From NCBI GenBank assembly GCA_028280445.1, contig JANQLU010000052.1, positions 84,403 through 148,402 of the forward strand: a stretch of DNA of 64,000 nucleotides. The letters run 5' to 3'. Positions 36,112 to 45,097 of the stretch are shown piece after piece. The position numbers were made by a program, and so were the translations under genes. The notes below the pieces were generated by a model, which was given only the letters and a program-made list of their open reading frames with translations, searched no databases and was not told where the DNA came from. The number at the start of each line of letters is the position of its first letter. The first letter of the stretch is position 1. Source of the stretch: Pirellulaceae bacterium. Its GTDB lineage: Bacteria > Planctomycetota > Planctomycetia > Pirellulales > Pirellulaceae.

Positions 36112-37352
36112 TTACAAAATTGCGTACGATCGACGGCTGCCGAATTTGCGGCGAGCCCAACCTGCAAGCGATTCGTGAGTTTGGCGATATGCCATTGGCG
36201 GATGGTTTACGATTAGCGCCCTCAACCTCCGACGAAGATCGTTTCCCACTGACCGTTTCATTCTGTAGAAATTGTTCGCTGGTGCAAACATTGGAAAACG
36301 TGGACCCGCGGATTTTGTTTGGCGGCGACTATCCTTATTTTGCTTCTTGTTCGACAACCTGGGTAGAACACAATCGCAAACACGTCGAAGAGTTGATTGA
36401 GTCCAGGTATTTGAATTCGAACAGTCTGGTTTGTGAAATCGCGAGCAACGACGGCTACTTGCTACAACATTTTTTGCCGCGTGACATTCCAGTTCTGGGA
36501 ATCGATCCGGCACCCGAACCCGTCGCGGCGGCGCGTGAAAAAGGAATTCCCGTCCGCGAAGAATTTTTTCGATCCGCTCTGGTGGACGAATTGGTGCCCA
36601 TCCATGGACATGCCGATGTGATCATTGGCAACAACGTGTTGGCTCATGTTCAGGATCTGAACGATCTGATTGACGGTGTCGCTCGCCTGCTCAAGCCAGA
36701 TGGTGCCGGAGTTTTTGAGTTTCCCTACCTGGGTGATCTCATCGAGCATTGCGAATTTGACACGATTTACCATGAACACCATTGCTATTTTTCGTTGACG
36801 GCAATCGATCGACTGGCACAACAGCATGGGCTTTATCTGAACGATGTACGGCCCTTGGCAACGCATGGCGGGTCCGTTCGAGTCTCTCTGGAAAAAATCG
36901 ATCGTCGCAAAAGTTGCGTTGATCAATTGCTCGCGAAAGAACGCGACAACGGCCTCACCGAATTTTCTTTTTTCGAGTCTTTCTCAGATCGAATCGAATC
37001 CATCGGTTCAAGACTGAGAGATTTGCTGACGGAAATTCGACGGGATAACAAAACGGTCGTTGGTTATGCGGCTGCAGCCAAGGGCGCGATGTTGCTCAAC
37101 GGAACAGGCATCGCCAAACACCTGGACTACGTTGTCGATCGGAACGAGTTCAAGCAAGGTCGCTTTATGCCAGGCACGAATCTGGAAATTTATCCGCCGG
37201 AAAAAATATTACAAGATCAACCAGACTATTTGTTGTTGCTGGCCTGGAACTTGAAAGATGAAATTATTCAGCAGCAAGGCGAATACTCGGCTCGGGGTGG
37301 CAAGTTTATTGTTCCCATTCCTGATCCCGTCGTGGTACAGTCGGCACAATGA
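36108..37352 (+). CDS. Sugar C-methyltransferase-like SAM enzyme (1)
   Basis: 414 residues in the three-part layout of sugar C-methyltransferases (TylC3/NovU type). An N-terminal zinc-binding domain carries CRICG and FCRNC (about 10-60). The central class I methyltransferase has CEIASNDGYLLQ near 104-115 and an internal EHHCYFS. The C-terminal domain has VGYAAAAKGAMLL near 320-332 and FKQGRFMPG. In that family the product is a 3-C-methyl deoxysugar. The start ATG overlaps the previous stop (ATGA), which indicates translational coupling. Confidence 0.87.
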   Translation: MITKLRTIDGCRICGEPNLQAIREFGDMPLADGLRLAPSTSDEDRFPLTVSFCRNCSLVQTLENVDPRILFGGDYPYFASCSTTWVEHNRKHVEELIESRYLNSNSLVCEIASNDGYLLQHFLPRDIPVLGIDPAPEPVAAAREKGIPVREEFFRSALVDELVPIHGHADVIIGNNVLAHVQDLNDLIDGVARLLKPDGAGVFEFPYLGDLIEHCEFDTIYHEHHCYFSLTAIDRLAQQHGLYLNDVRPLATHGGSVRVSLEKIDRRKSCVDQLLAKERDNGLTEFSFFESFSDRIESIGSRLRDLLTEIRRDNKTVVGYAAAAKGAMLLNGTGIAKHLDYVVDRNEFKQGRFMPGTNLEIYPPEKILQDQPDYLLLLAWNLKDEIIQQQGEYSARGGKFIVPIPDPVVVQSAQ

Positions 37353-38548
37353 ACAACACCCCTTCTGCCAACGAGTGTCCCTGTTGTGCGGCGGATACCA
37401 TCGAATCGATCTACAAGATTGAAAGTATTCCGGCGCAAAGTTGCCTGTTGATGGATTCAGCGCAGCAAGCACGCGACTACCCTACCGGCAACTTGGAGTG
37501 GGTCTTCTGTGATACGTGCGGATTTTTGTTCAACGCCGCTTGGAATGACGGTCTACTGGCCTACGATGCTACTTACGAAGAGACTCAACATTTCTCTGAA
37601 ACTTTTCACCAGTTTGCCGTCGAACTCGCGCAGACCTGGCTCGACCGATACGAATTGCAGGGAAAACAAGTCGTCGAAATCGGCTGTGGCAAAGCTGAGT
37701 TTCTGACGTTGATGTGCGAACTGGGAGGTAATCGCGGAATCGGTATTGATCCAACGGTCGATCCAGAACGATTACCTGAGCGTTTCAAACAACTGGTCAC
37801 ACTGATACCCGAGTATTTTTCCAGAGAACATTTGAAGTTTATCGACGAAGTCGTCTGTTGTCGGCACACACTCGAACACATTGGACGGCCTGGGAAATTG
37901 TTGGATGAATTGCGGTTGGCGCTCGACGACAAACCGAATGCGCTGCTGCTGTTTGAATTGCCGGATACGCGCAGGATCCTGGATGAAACGGCTTTCTGGG
38001 ACATTTACTACGAACACTGTTCCTACTTCACCGCTGGCTCATTGGCCAGGCTGTTTCGTCGTTTTGGATTCGAGCCTGTCGATTTGGAACGTGTTTATCG
38101 CGATCAATACATCGTTCTTGCCGCGCAAAAAGCGATCGCAAAAACGACTGGCGGGAAAATTCACTTGCTCGAAAAAGATTTGAGTGAAACTCGCGACATG
38201 GTTGGACAGTTCAAATCCAAGGTACGTCAAGGCATGGACATTTGGCGCAGTGAAATTGAACGCCGCTACAAGCAGGGTCAACGTGTCGTCTTGTGGGGAG
38301 CAGGCTCCAAAGCGGTTTCATTTTGTACCAGTTTGGGACTCCAGCAGGAAGTTGATTACGCAATCGACATCAACCCTTTCAAGCAAGGTAAATTTTTGCC
38401 AGGTTCGGCACATCGGGTGTTAGGCCCTGAGCATGTAAAAATTGACAGGCCGGATTGTGTTGTTGTGATGAATCCAATTTACGAGCGAGAGATCGTGAAC
38501 CAATTGCACAAAATGGGAGTTACGCCGGAAATTCTTTTGCTGCAATGA
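37349..38548 (+). CDS. Sugar C-methyltransferase-like SAM enzyme (2)
   Basis: 399 residues, a second, diverged copy of the same architecture: CPCC and FCDTCG in the zinc domain (about 10-55), VVEIGCGKAEFLTLMC (about 109-124) as the SAM-binding motif, YYEHCSYFT in the catalytic region and LWGAGSKAVSFCTSLG in the C-terminal domain. It overlaps the first by four bases (ATGA). Two such enzymes in one operon suggest either two methyl branches or that one has another role, since in some pathways the homologue lacks activity. Confidence 0.85.
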   Translation: MNNTPSANECPCCAADTIESIYKIESIPAQSCLLMDSAQQARDYPTGNLEWVFCDTCGFLFNAAWNDGLLAYDATYEETQHFSETFHQFAVELAQTWLDRYELQGKQVVEIGCGKAEFLTLMCELGGNRGIGIDPTVDPERLPERFKQLVTLIPEYFSREHLKFIDEVVCCRHTLEHIGRPGKLLDELRLALDDKPNALLLFELPDTRRILDETAFWDIYYEHCSYFTAGSLARLFRRFGFEPVDLERVYRDQYIVLAAQKAIAKTTGGKIHLLEKDLSETRDMVGQFKSKVRQGMDIWRSEIERRYKQGQRVVLWGAGSKAVSFCTSLGLQQEVDYAIDINPFKQGKFLPGSAHRVLGPEHVKIDRPDCVVVMNPIYEREIVNQLHKMGVTPEILLLQ

Positions 38549-38567
38549 TTTGTTACTGTGGCGATTT

Positions 38568-38697
38568 GGGTGCCACTGGCTCTGCCAGTGAAAGGAGGCT
38601 TGTTTTGTAGAAAGTTCAGTCGAACGGCTGCAAAACAATTCAAACGTTTTAAACCACAGGTTGGAGTCACAATGCACTGGCAGAGCCAGTGGCACCC
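38568..38697. mobile_element. Short non-autonomous RAYT-derived element (family D, copy 6)
   Basis: About 130 bases bounded by GGGTGCCACTGGC and GCCAGTGGCACCC, with each end folding as CACTGGCTCTGCCAGTG. The interior does not match the other copies. It lies 20 bases after the end of the sugar operon and may act as its terminator. Confidence 0.75.
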
Positions 38698-38792
38698 GAC
38701 AAAACACAATCGTTCGCTGACGTTTCGCGCTTGTGATTGGAACTGCAACACTCAATCACACACGACTCAAAATTGAAATGAATCGAATCGTA

Positions 38793-40085
38793 TCATCGTT
38801 CCTTAAACAGTTCTTTGATTGAAACGGTGACAAACCGCGGCCGGTAAATCGATGCGTCACGGAGCATCTCCCAGAAATCCTGTGAGTTGACAACGTAGCT
38901 GACGACCAATTTCCCACGCGGTGAAAGTTCCAGATGCGCTTTTGCGGCATAAGTAAAATAGTTTTTGCTTTTGCGAACATCAGGTACGTCGTACAGCACA
39001 ATTCGTTTGGACCATGGACCCGCAGGTGAATCGGCGGTTCGCGCGTAGATTTTGGTGCCCAGCATCGGGTCACTTTGAATTAAAACGAATTTTCGTTTGC
39101 CATCGACAGCAACCACGTGAACTGAAAACTCGGCGGCCATCTGATTGGCAATCGGCTTGGCCTCACTCGCTGATTTTGACCAACGGTTCTCACCCGCAAA
39201 AAATCGCCATGATTTGAAGTCTTCGATCCGGCTGGCCGGAACACGTGCCACTAACAATTGTCGATTGAATTTTGTTTTTTGTCGGGCGCCAAAGATGTAA
39301 ACAGTTTTGTTGCCAGAACGATCACTCGCAGGTTCAACCAGGCACGACATGCCCCAAGTTGTTTCGTAGACTTCTTTGCGACTTTCTTTGCGAGCTAATT
39401 CGACTTGATCGATGTCAACAGTAAACGGCAAATCAAGTTGTCGAGGTTTCCACTGGTTAACAGGTTTTTCTGGATGATCGACGACGACCATTGCACCGCC
39501 GATGTTTTTGAATGACCACACGCCACGGTCTTGTGCCGTACGACCAACGTGAAACATAAACGTAATCAGCTTTTTTTGTTTCTTGTCTTTCGTAGCCGTT
39601 TCGATGAGACAACCACCTCCAGCCGGCCAGTACCAGCCGTGTGGATATTTTTTGTTGGTAATCGGAACGGTCGGTTTGACTTTTTGTGGATCGGGAACCA
39701 CCCAGGCTGTCGGTTTCCCGGCAGCGTCTTTGGCGCCCCAGGCAAATTGAAATTGATCGGCTGCTGGTCTTCGATCGTCGTTGATTTTTTGAATGGCGAT
39801 CGCGTTGTTGATCATGTGAGTACCGGCCGCGTGTTTTCCTTCTTTGACCGTGCCGATCAACGAATCGCCAAACAACCAAACCGTTCTGCCATCTCCCAAG
39901 TCGATCGTTCCAGCACCATCGCCACCGGTCCACCCTGTTTTGAATTTTTCAAATGTTTTGTTCCAGGCGGCATCGATTTTGGCAAGCTGCGATTTAATAT
40001 CCGTTTGTGCCCCGGTTTCGCCGCACGAGATACAAACAGTTGCAGCCAAAGTTAAAACGACAATTGGGTTTTTGTATTGGAACAT
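38793..40085 (-). CDS. DUF4185-type beta-propeller secreted protein
   Basis: 430 residues with an export signal (about 1-27; CISCG may act as a lipobox). The mature domain has the DUF4185 pattern: GDGRTVWLFGDSLIG near 60-74, internal Trp/Gly-rich blades, and TADSPAGPWSK near 355-365. DUF4185 proteins look like five-bladed propellers related to glycoside hydrolases of families 43 and 33, so carbohydrate binding or cleavage is plausible. The catalytic acids cannot be assigned from sequence alone. Converges with the sugar operon. Confidence 0.75.
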   Translation of the reverse strand: MFQYKNPIVVLTLAATVCISCGETGAQTDIKSQLAKIDAAWNKTFEKFKTGWTGGDGAGTIDLGDGRTVWLFGDSLIGTVKEGKHAAGTHMINNAIAIQKINDDRRPAADQFQFAWGAKDAAGKPTAWVVPDPQKVKPTVPITNKKYPHGWYWPAGGGCLIETATKDKKQKKLITFMFHVGRTAQDRGVWSFKNIGGAMVVVDHPEKPVNQWKPRQLDLPFTVDIDQVELARKESRKEVYETTWGMSCLVEPASDRSGNKTVYIFGARQKTKFNRQLLVARVPASRIEDFKSWRFFAGENRWSKSASEAKPIANQMAAEFSVHVVAVDGKRKFVLIQSDPMLGTKIYARTADSPAGPWSKRIVLYDVPDVRKSKNYFTYAAKAHLELSPRGKLVVSYVVNSQDFWEMLRDASIYRPRFVTVSIKELFKER

Positions 40086-40093
40086 TGGAATCA

Positions 40094-40148
40094 GTAGGGC
40101 CGGTTCCCACCGGCCAATGGATAAAAAAACGGTCGGTGGGAACGACCC
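40094..40148. repeat. Family A repeat (diverged right arm)
   Basis: Left arm GTAGGGCCGGTTCCCACCGG, right arm GGTCGGTGGGAACGACCC; compensatory changes are visible in the right arm only, so pairing is partial. Confidence 0.85.
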
Positions 40149-40212
40149 AACAAATTTTCAGAGGTTTATAAAATTTCCGTATAATCAAAAACGGTTTTGG
40201 TACTCCAATCTT

Positions 40213-40289
40213 AACCCGAAGCGTGAGCGAGGGACCACAACCACGCTGATGTACGGTGAAAACGTGGTCCCTCACTGACGTTTCGGGTT
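40213..40289. repeat. Family E inverted repeat
   Basis: AACCCGAAGCGTGAGCGAGG and the complementary CCTCACTGACGTTTCGGGTT arms, with GACCACAACCACGCTGATG in the centre. A second copy lies at 55859-55940. Confidence 0.85.
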
Positions 40290-40316
40290 GAGATTCTTGT
40301 TTGATGCAAAATCCTT

Positions 40317-40385
40317 GTGAGCGGCAAGGCGCTAGCCGCCGGTTCGGTAGTGTTTCGTACCGGCGGCTGGCCCCTTGCCGCTCAC
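40317..40385. repeat. Family B palindromic repeat (complete hairpin)
   Basis: Arms GTGAGCGGCAAGGCGCTAGC and its near complement CTGGCCCCTTGCCGCTCAC, between the family E copy and the ExbD gene. Confidence 0.9.
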
Positions 40386-40465
40386 CTCACTCACGTTTCG
40401 CACTTGAGATTACGACACCAATTTTACCAAATCAACGGTCACCTGAGCATTACGAAAGCGTTAAC

Positions 40466-40930
40466 ATGTTTGATTCGTACAACAAACGCCACAAGAAAAA
40501 GCACTCCGCGGATGATGCTGGTCAAGGAATGGACATGACACCGATGGTGGATGTCACATTTTTGTTGCTTATTTTTTTCATGGTGACCGCTTCGTTTGTA
40601 ACCATTCGCAGCATTGAAACACCCGCTTCACTGACCGATGAAGTGTCAACGCGTGACCAGCTCAAAGATGAAACTGAATTCATCGAATGTTCCATCGATC
40701 GTTTTGACACCTATCACATTACCAGCCATGGCGTCGAGCGGCAGGAGGCGGCCAGCGATTTGGAAATGCAGCAACTGTTGCGACAAATGATCGCGGATCA
40801 CGCGCCCAAGCGTTTGATTATTAAAGCGCATGAAAATTCGTCGTTGAAAAAATCAGTTGCCGTTTACTCGGCAGGACGTGTTCTAGGGGTTCAGGAAATC
40901 CAGCAACAAACGACGCATCTGGATTTTTAG
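40466..40930 (+). CDS. ExbD/TolR-family biopolymer transport protein
   Basis: 154 residues from ATG 40466; the frame is open upstream but only through repeat DNA. One transmembrane helix at about 25-47 contains the conserved aspartate (MVDVTFLLLIFFMV, Asp29) that couples to the proton-motive force. The periplasmic domain ends in a family-like strand-helix arrangement. ExbD normally works with an ExbB/TolQ channel, which is not adjacent here, so this is an orphan that must use a channel encoded elsewhere. Function inferred from the family. Confidence 0.85.
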   Translation: MFDSYNKRHKKKHSADDAGQGMDMTPMVDVTFLLLIFFMVTASFVTIRSIETPASLTDEVSTRDQLKDETEFIECSIDRFDTYHITSHGVERQEAASDLEMQQLLRQMIADHAPKRLIIKAHENSSLKKSVAVYSAGRVLGVQEIQQQTTHLDF

Positions 40931-40957
40931 CGAACACGTTTGTGGTTGATCATTTAA

Positions 40958-41065
40958 GTAGGGCCGGTTCCCACCGACCGGTTTGTCTCGCTCGCGCGTC
41001 GTGCTTGTAAGATTCAACGAATGGAATTTAGGTTTGCCAGATTGGCCGGTGGGAACCGGCCCTAC
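40958..41065. repeat. Pair of family A arms separated by 64 bases
   Basis: Left arm GTAGGGCCGGTTCCCACCGA at 40958-40979 and right arm GGCCGGTGGGAACCGGCCCT at 41044-41065 with an unrelated spacer; it appears to be an expanded or interrupted family A hairpin. Confidence 0.8.
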
Positions 41066-41099
41066 GGCATTTCGCACTTGCGGTTTTTCGTGCCTCAAC

Positions 41100-41130
41100 A
41101 AAAAAACGACGCCGCAAAATGCGACGCCGT
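41100..41130 (-). terminator. Intrinsic terminator of the beta-lactamase-fold gene
   Basis: On the minus strand an imperfect ten-pair stem (ACGGCGTCGC ... GCGGCGTCGT) is followed by seven T residues; it begins 38 bases after the stop of the gene at 41168-43663. Confidence 0.7.
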
Positions 41131-41167
41131 TCTGTTTGTCCTCCCTCATGAAAAAGGAAGAAGCCCT

Positions 41168-43663
41168 CTAGCGGAGTGCTTTGTCAAAAGCGTCCTTCAA
41201 TGAGTTGGTCAATTGATTACTGGATTCAGCGCCCGTTTTATTGTTTGCTGAATTGATTTGAACCATGATCTGAACGTTGTTGGAAAAGATCATTTGCGAT
41301 GCGCGTCCGCCGCGTCCGTGACCATAAGCGTCATTGGATTCGCTGCCCAACGCACCATTGTGGTTGAAGTAGGTTCCCAGCTTTCCGGTGACACCGCGAA
41401 AACCGATTCGACCATCCTTCATCTGTTTCACAACGCTTTTCGGAACAATCTTGCCGTTATCAAATGCCGCCAGCACTTGGGTGTACTGGTGTGCCGACAA
41501 TACAAAACTGCCCGCACCGCACTCATAAAACTGATTGCTCTGTTGCTGATGACCTTTAGCACTCTGCTTTTTGTAGTTGTATAGAAACGCATGATTTTGC
41601 GACGTATACGCCGTGCCGATCAACGAATTGATACCGGCTTTGTTGTAAACGTTTTTCTGCATGTAATCGAGGAATCGTTTGGCACAACGTTTATTGAGGT
41701 TGTCGCCACGAATTCCGTTTTCCTCGAAATTGTGCATGTCCTGGCTATGCGTAATGTACGGCAAGATCACACGGAACATGGCAAAGTTTGCGTTTTCGTA
41801 GTCATAACTTCCACGTGACGCAACAACACCGTTGGCAATGCATTTTTTCAAGTTTCCGTATTCATCCGGATCACCGACACCCTTGAGTCCACTTTTGTGG
41901 GTCAACAACTCTCGAAACGTTAACGATGAGACTTGTGGTCCCAGTTTCCAGTAACGAGGCAAGTAAGGCGAAATCCGATCGTCCACCGAAATGCCGTGCT
42001 TATGAAGCGCGTGCATCGCAGCGATTGCCGTCAGAGTTTTCGAAGTGCTTTGACAAGGCTTTTGAGTTTTACCATCAAACGCTTTGTTTCCGCCATCTTG
42101 CGACAACTTGCGGTACCCTCGTCCGCCGTGGTGGACAATTTTACCGTTAAAAGCAATCGCGTAGCCAAACCCGACACATTTGTTTTTAAACTTGTTAATC
42201 AGGTTCTGTTCCAGTTTGGCAAAATCAACGACATCTCGCAGGTAGGCTTGGTTACCCAATTTGATTCTAAAAGCGTCGTCGATATGCAAATTAACATGAC
42301 CGTGCAACGTGCTTTTACCTTTTGGTACGTCGACGTAATCCATACTCATGTTCGAACCGCTTTTGCGTTTTCCGATGATGATTCGAACGGTGGTCGGTTG
42401 CTGATTCGATTTGATTTCAGATTCGCTGACACCGACGATGTAATCATCGATTTCGCGAATGTACATCATGGTCGAACCACTGAACCAACGGCCATCGAGG
42501 TCGGACGATTTGGTCGAATAAAAACTGGGGCTGCGCTTACCGGGCAGTTGAAAGCTGCCCATTTTGATTTTCTCTAAACGCGTCACGCCAAAGCCACCGA
42601 TTTGATGACTGACATCGAGGCGGTCACCTTTGCTTTTGATCGAAAAATGGACTTGGCCTTTTCCGGTTCGACCGCCTTTTGGCAGATCCCACCAGTAACC
42701 TTTGATTTTCCCGTTTTGAAACTCACCGGTGAAAACACAAGCGTAATTTTTGTTGCCGGGGTGCTCGCCAAAGAAATAAACTTTGGAGCCGACACGTCGA
42801 AAATAGTAAGCACCGCCATCGTTGCCACGATAAGCATTAGCGATCACAAACTGAGTTGCAACTTCGCCAGCGCCAGGAAAACCGTTCGGATTTGGTTTGG
42901 GGTTTCCGCCATTGCCAACAACACTGCCAGGTCGTGTCGGCCGCGTTGGACCAATCACCAGGTTTCCCGTTTGCGGTTTGCCGGTTTGTGGTCTCCCGGT
43001 TTGTGGTTTCCCTTGCCCGGGACGCCAATTTCCGGGGCGAACCGGTCGGGTATTCGGGCGATTGGGTCGCAGCGAATTGGGACGTGAATTCCCGTTGCCG
43101 CCTGGCGTTACCTTGGGCGTTTTGAAATTTGCCATGGCAGACCAGTTGTTGCGCGTATTGGTTTCCCGCATCGCCGTTTTGATTTTCGCCCGCACGTAAA
43201 CCGTTTTGTCTTGCAGACTTTGAATTCCCGGTATCGAGATGACGCCGTCCAGTTTTACCGACTGGCCTGGGGCAATTCGTCGAAGTGGTCGGCGAGTTGA
43301 AAACGTTGCTTGGCCGGTTGGAATCGCGACCTTGGAATTGGTGTCAAAAAACATCTCAATCCTAATTCGATCGGCAGCAACTTTGCCACGGTTTTTGACC
43401 AACACACGACACGGAACGACAAACTTGCCCTGGCGAAACGTTGCCGTTTGGCCCAGGCGTTCAATCTGAACTGTCAAATCAGGCGTTTGCCTTGTCAGAC
43501 GTCCAAACTTCTGGGGTTGTGTTTGCCGTCCGCGTATCTGTGCGTCGGTCAGACCTGGCAGCGTGAAAGCAACGAACATCACGTAGAAAGCCAGGATTTT
43601 TTTTACAACTTGAAAATAGTTAGCGGCTTTACTTGGAAAGCTCGCTGTTAAATTCGTACTCAT
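41168..43663 (-). CDS. Large secreted beta-lactamase-fold (class C/esterase type) protein
   Basis: 831 residues from ATG 43663, which has AAGGAA seven bases before. A signal segment (about 22-42) is followed by a CARDB-like beta domain (about 60-185), a Pro/Gly/Arg/Thr-rich linker with repeated PQTGKPQTG units (about 190-265), a middle beta domain, and a C-terminal serine beta-lactamase domain (from about 495). Catalytic motifs are visible: STSK (SxxK, nucleophile Ser), YDYENAN (YxN) and HGRGGR in place of KTG. It is probably a cell-surface esterase or penicillin-binding-like enzyme; substrate unknown. Confidence 0.82.
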   Translation of the reverse strand: MSTNLTASFPSKAANYFQVVKKILAFYVMFVAFTLPGLTDAQIRGRQTQPQKFGRLTRQTPDLTVQIERLGQTATFRQGKFVVPCRVLVKNRGKVAADRIRIEMFFDTNSKVAIPTGQATFSTRRPLRRIAPGQSVKLDGVISIPGIQSLQDKTVYVRAKIKTAMRETNTRNNWSAMANFKTPKVTPGGNGNSRPNSLRPNRPNTRPVRPGNWRPGQGKPQTGRPQTGKPQTGNLVIGPTRPTRPGSVVGNGGNPKPNPNGFPGAGEVATQFVIANAYRGNDGGAYYFRRVGSKVYFFGEHPGNKNYACVFTGEFQNGKIKGYWWDLPKGGRTGKGQVHFSIKSKGDRLDVSHQIGGFGVTRLEKIKMGSFQLPGKRSPSFYSTKSSDLDGRWFSGSTMMYIREIDDYIVGVSESEIKSNQQPTTVRIIIGKRKSGSNMSMDYVDVPKGKSTLHGHVNLHIDDAFRIKLGNQAYLRDVVDFAKLEQNLINKFKNKCVGFGYAIAFNGKIVHHGGRGYRKLSQDGGNKAFDGKTQKPCQSTSKTLTAIAAMHALHKHGISVDDRISPYLPRYWKLGPQVSSLTFRELLTHKSGLKGVGDPDEYGNLKKCIANGVVASRGSYDYENANFAMFRVILPYITHSQDMHNFEENGIRGDNLNKRCAKRFLDYMQKNVYNKAGINSLIGTAYTSQNHAFLYNYKKQSAKGHQQQSNQFYECGAGSFVLSAHQYTQVLAAFDNGKIVPKSVVKQMKDGRIGFRGVTGKLGTYFNHNGALGSESNDAYGHGRGGRASQMIFSNNVQIMVQINSANNKTGAESSNQLTNSLKDAFDKALR

Positions 43664-44161
43664 ATCAAATTCCTTTGAAGAGAAGTGTGAGGACCAGCCA
43701 ACCATCCGCCTTGGCATGATTGGCTGAAAAAAAGGAAAAATTGTCACTTTTTTGAACGAGCAAAGTGACTGACAGGTAATAAATGTCGTGCCAAAGCGGA
43801 GGCTTTCAAAAATTCCGGTTTTTATTTTTTCCACGGAATATTAGTGTCCACTTCAATTTTTTTGCGAACCTCACCAAGTGTCGTGTTGCACGCAGATTGC
43901 AGGCTCGTTTGCAACACTGACAGCATCTTGCAGAGAACCAAAAAACAATTTCCCAGGTGTCTCACAATGCATGACTTGGCTGTAAAAACAAAAGCGCGCG
44001 ACGTTCAAACAACGACTCGACTCGCTACGAACACCCCGGTGTTGCAAGAGATTTTTACATGATCATCGAATTCATCATCACTGGCGATGTGATTTGCAAA
44101 CACCAATTTGTTCTTGATCGCCAAATATAATTCGAGCGTCAACACATGACCCTCGGAGAGA
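43664..44161. other. Intergenic region between divergent genes
   Basis: About 500 bases without a convincing gene or repeat. It must hold the promoters of the divergent beta-lactamase-fold gene and the SPFH gene, but I see no clear -35/-10 pair. Confidence 0.4.
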
Positions 44162-45094
44162 ATGAAATACATGTTTGGAATTCGTTATTGCAAATTTCCT
44201 CCCACGCATCACGTCATCCATTTTAAAAATGGAGCGATCAAAAAAGATGGCTTGGGACTCAGTTTTTTCTACTACGCCCCCAATTCAGACCTGGCCAAAA
44301 TTCCGGTCACCAGTCAATCCGTTCCGTTTGTTTTCCAGGAACTCACTTCGGATTTTCAGGAGGTTACCGTTCAAGGTAATTTCAATTACCGCGTCACCGA
44401 TGCCAAAGTGATTTCAGAGTCGCTTGATTTCACCGTCAATGCCCGCGGGTCGTATCGCAGTGACGACCCGCAAACGCTCAGCGAGCGATTGACGAATCTC
44501 ATTCAGGCGCGAGCCAGAACGTTGATTCAGAAATCAGTTCTCACCGATGTTCTCAACTCCAACGACGCGCTCATCGCACATGTCAAATCGGGTCTGGAAC
44601 TCGACGAGCTTTTCACGCGACTCGCAGTGACAATCGACGATGTGACGGTCGAGTCGATTTCCGCGACACCTGATATGACCAAAGCGTTACAGGCTGACGC
44701 CCGCGAAAAATTGTTGATGCAAGCCGATCAGGCGATGCACGAGCGCCGGCAAACGGGTGTGGAAATGGAACGCAAAATTCAGGAAATGGAAATGGAAACA
44801 GAAATCTCGATCGAACAACAACGTACCGAATTGATCGATCAAAAAGTGGAAAATGACAAAAAAGAATCTGACGCACAAGCTTACGGTTTGAAGGCCAACC
44901 TGGAGCCATTGCAAGAAGTCGATTGGCGATTGCTGATGGCGGCCCGCGGAAATCTCGAATCCGATTCACTGATTGCCATGGCATTTCGGGACTTGGCAGA
45001 CAATGCAGAGAAAATTGGAAATCTGAATATCTCGCCCGAGTTGCTCGAAACGCTGACGCAGAAACGAGAACAACTACAGGAACACGGAGATTAA
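44162..45094 (+). CDS. SPFH/Band 7-domain protein
   Basis: 310 residues without an obvious membrane helix. The N-terminal part (about 10-165) has the SPFH pattern (VTVQGNFNYRVTD, then a long SVLTDVLNSNDALIAHV helix and LAVTIDDVTVESISATPDM), and a charged coiled coil runs from about 175 to 245 (EREMEMETE-like). SPFH proteins oligomerise on membranes and organise lipid domains or control proteases. ATG 44162 is preceded by GGAGAGA. It is three bases upstream of the NAD-kinase-like gene, so the two are surely co-translated. Confidence 0.82.
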   Translation: MKYMFGIRYCKFPPTHHVIHFKNGAIKKDGLGLSFFYYAPNSDLAKIPVTSQSVPFVFQELTSDFQEVTVQGNFNYRVTDAKVISESLDFTVNARGSYRSDDPQTLSERLTNLIQARARTLIQKSVLTDVLNSNDALIAHVKSGLELDELFTRLAVTIDDVTVESISATPDMTKALQADAREKLLMQADQAMHERRQTGVEMERKIQEMEMETEISIEQQRTELIDQKVENDKKESDAQAYGLKANLEPLQEVDWRLLMAARGNLESDSLIAMAFRDLADNAEKIGNLNISPELLETLTQKREQLQEHGD

Positions 45095-45097
45095 CAA

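Noticed and set aside
43844..44062. 72-residue plus-strand frame in the divergent gap
   Set aside because: No start signal, Arg/Thr-rich random composition, and no structure expected of a small secreted protein.
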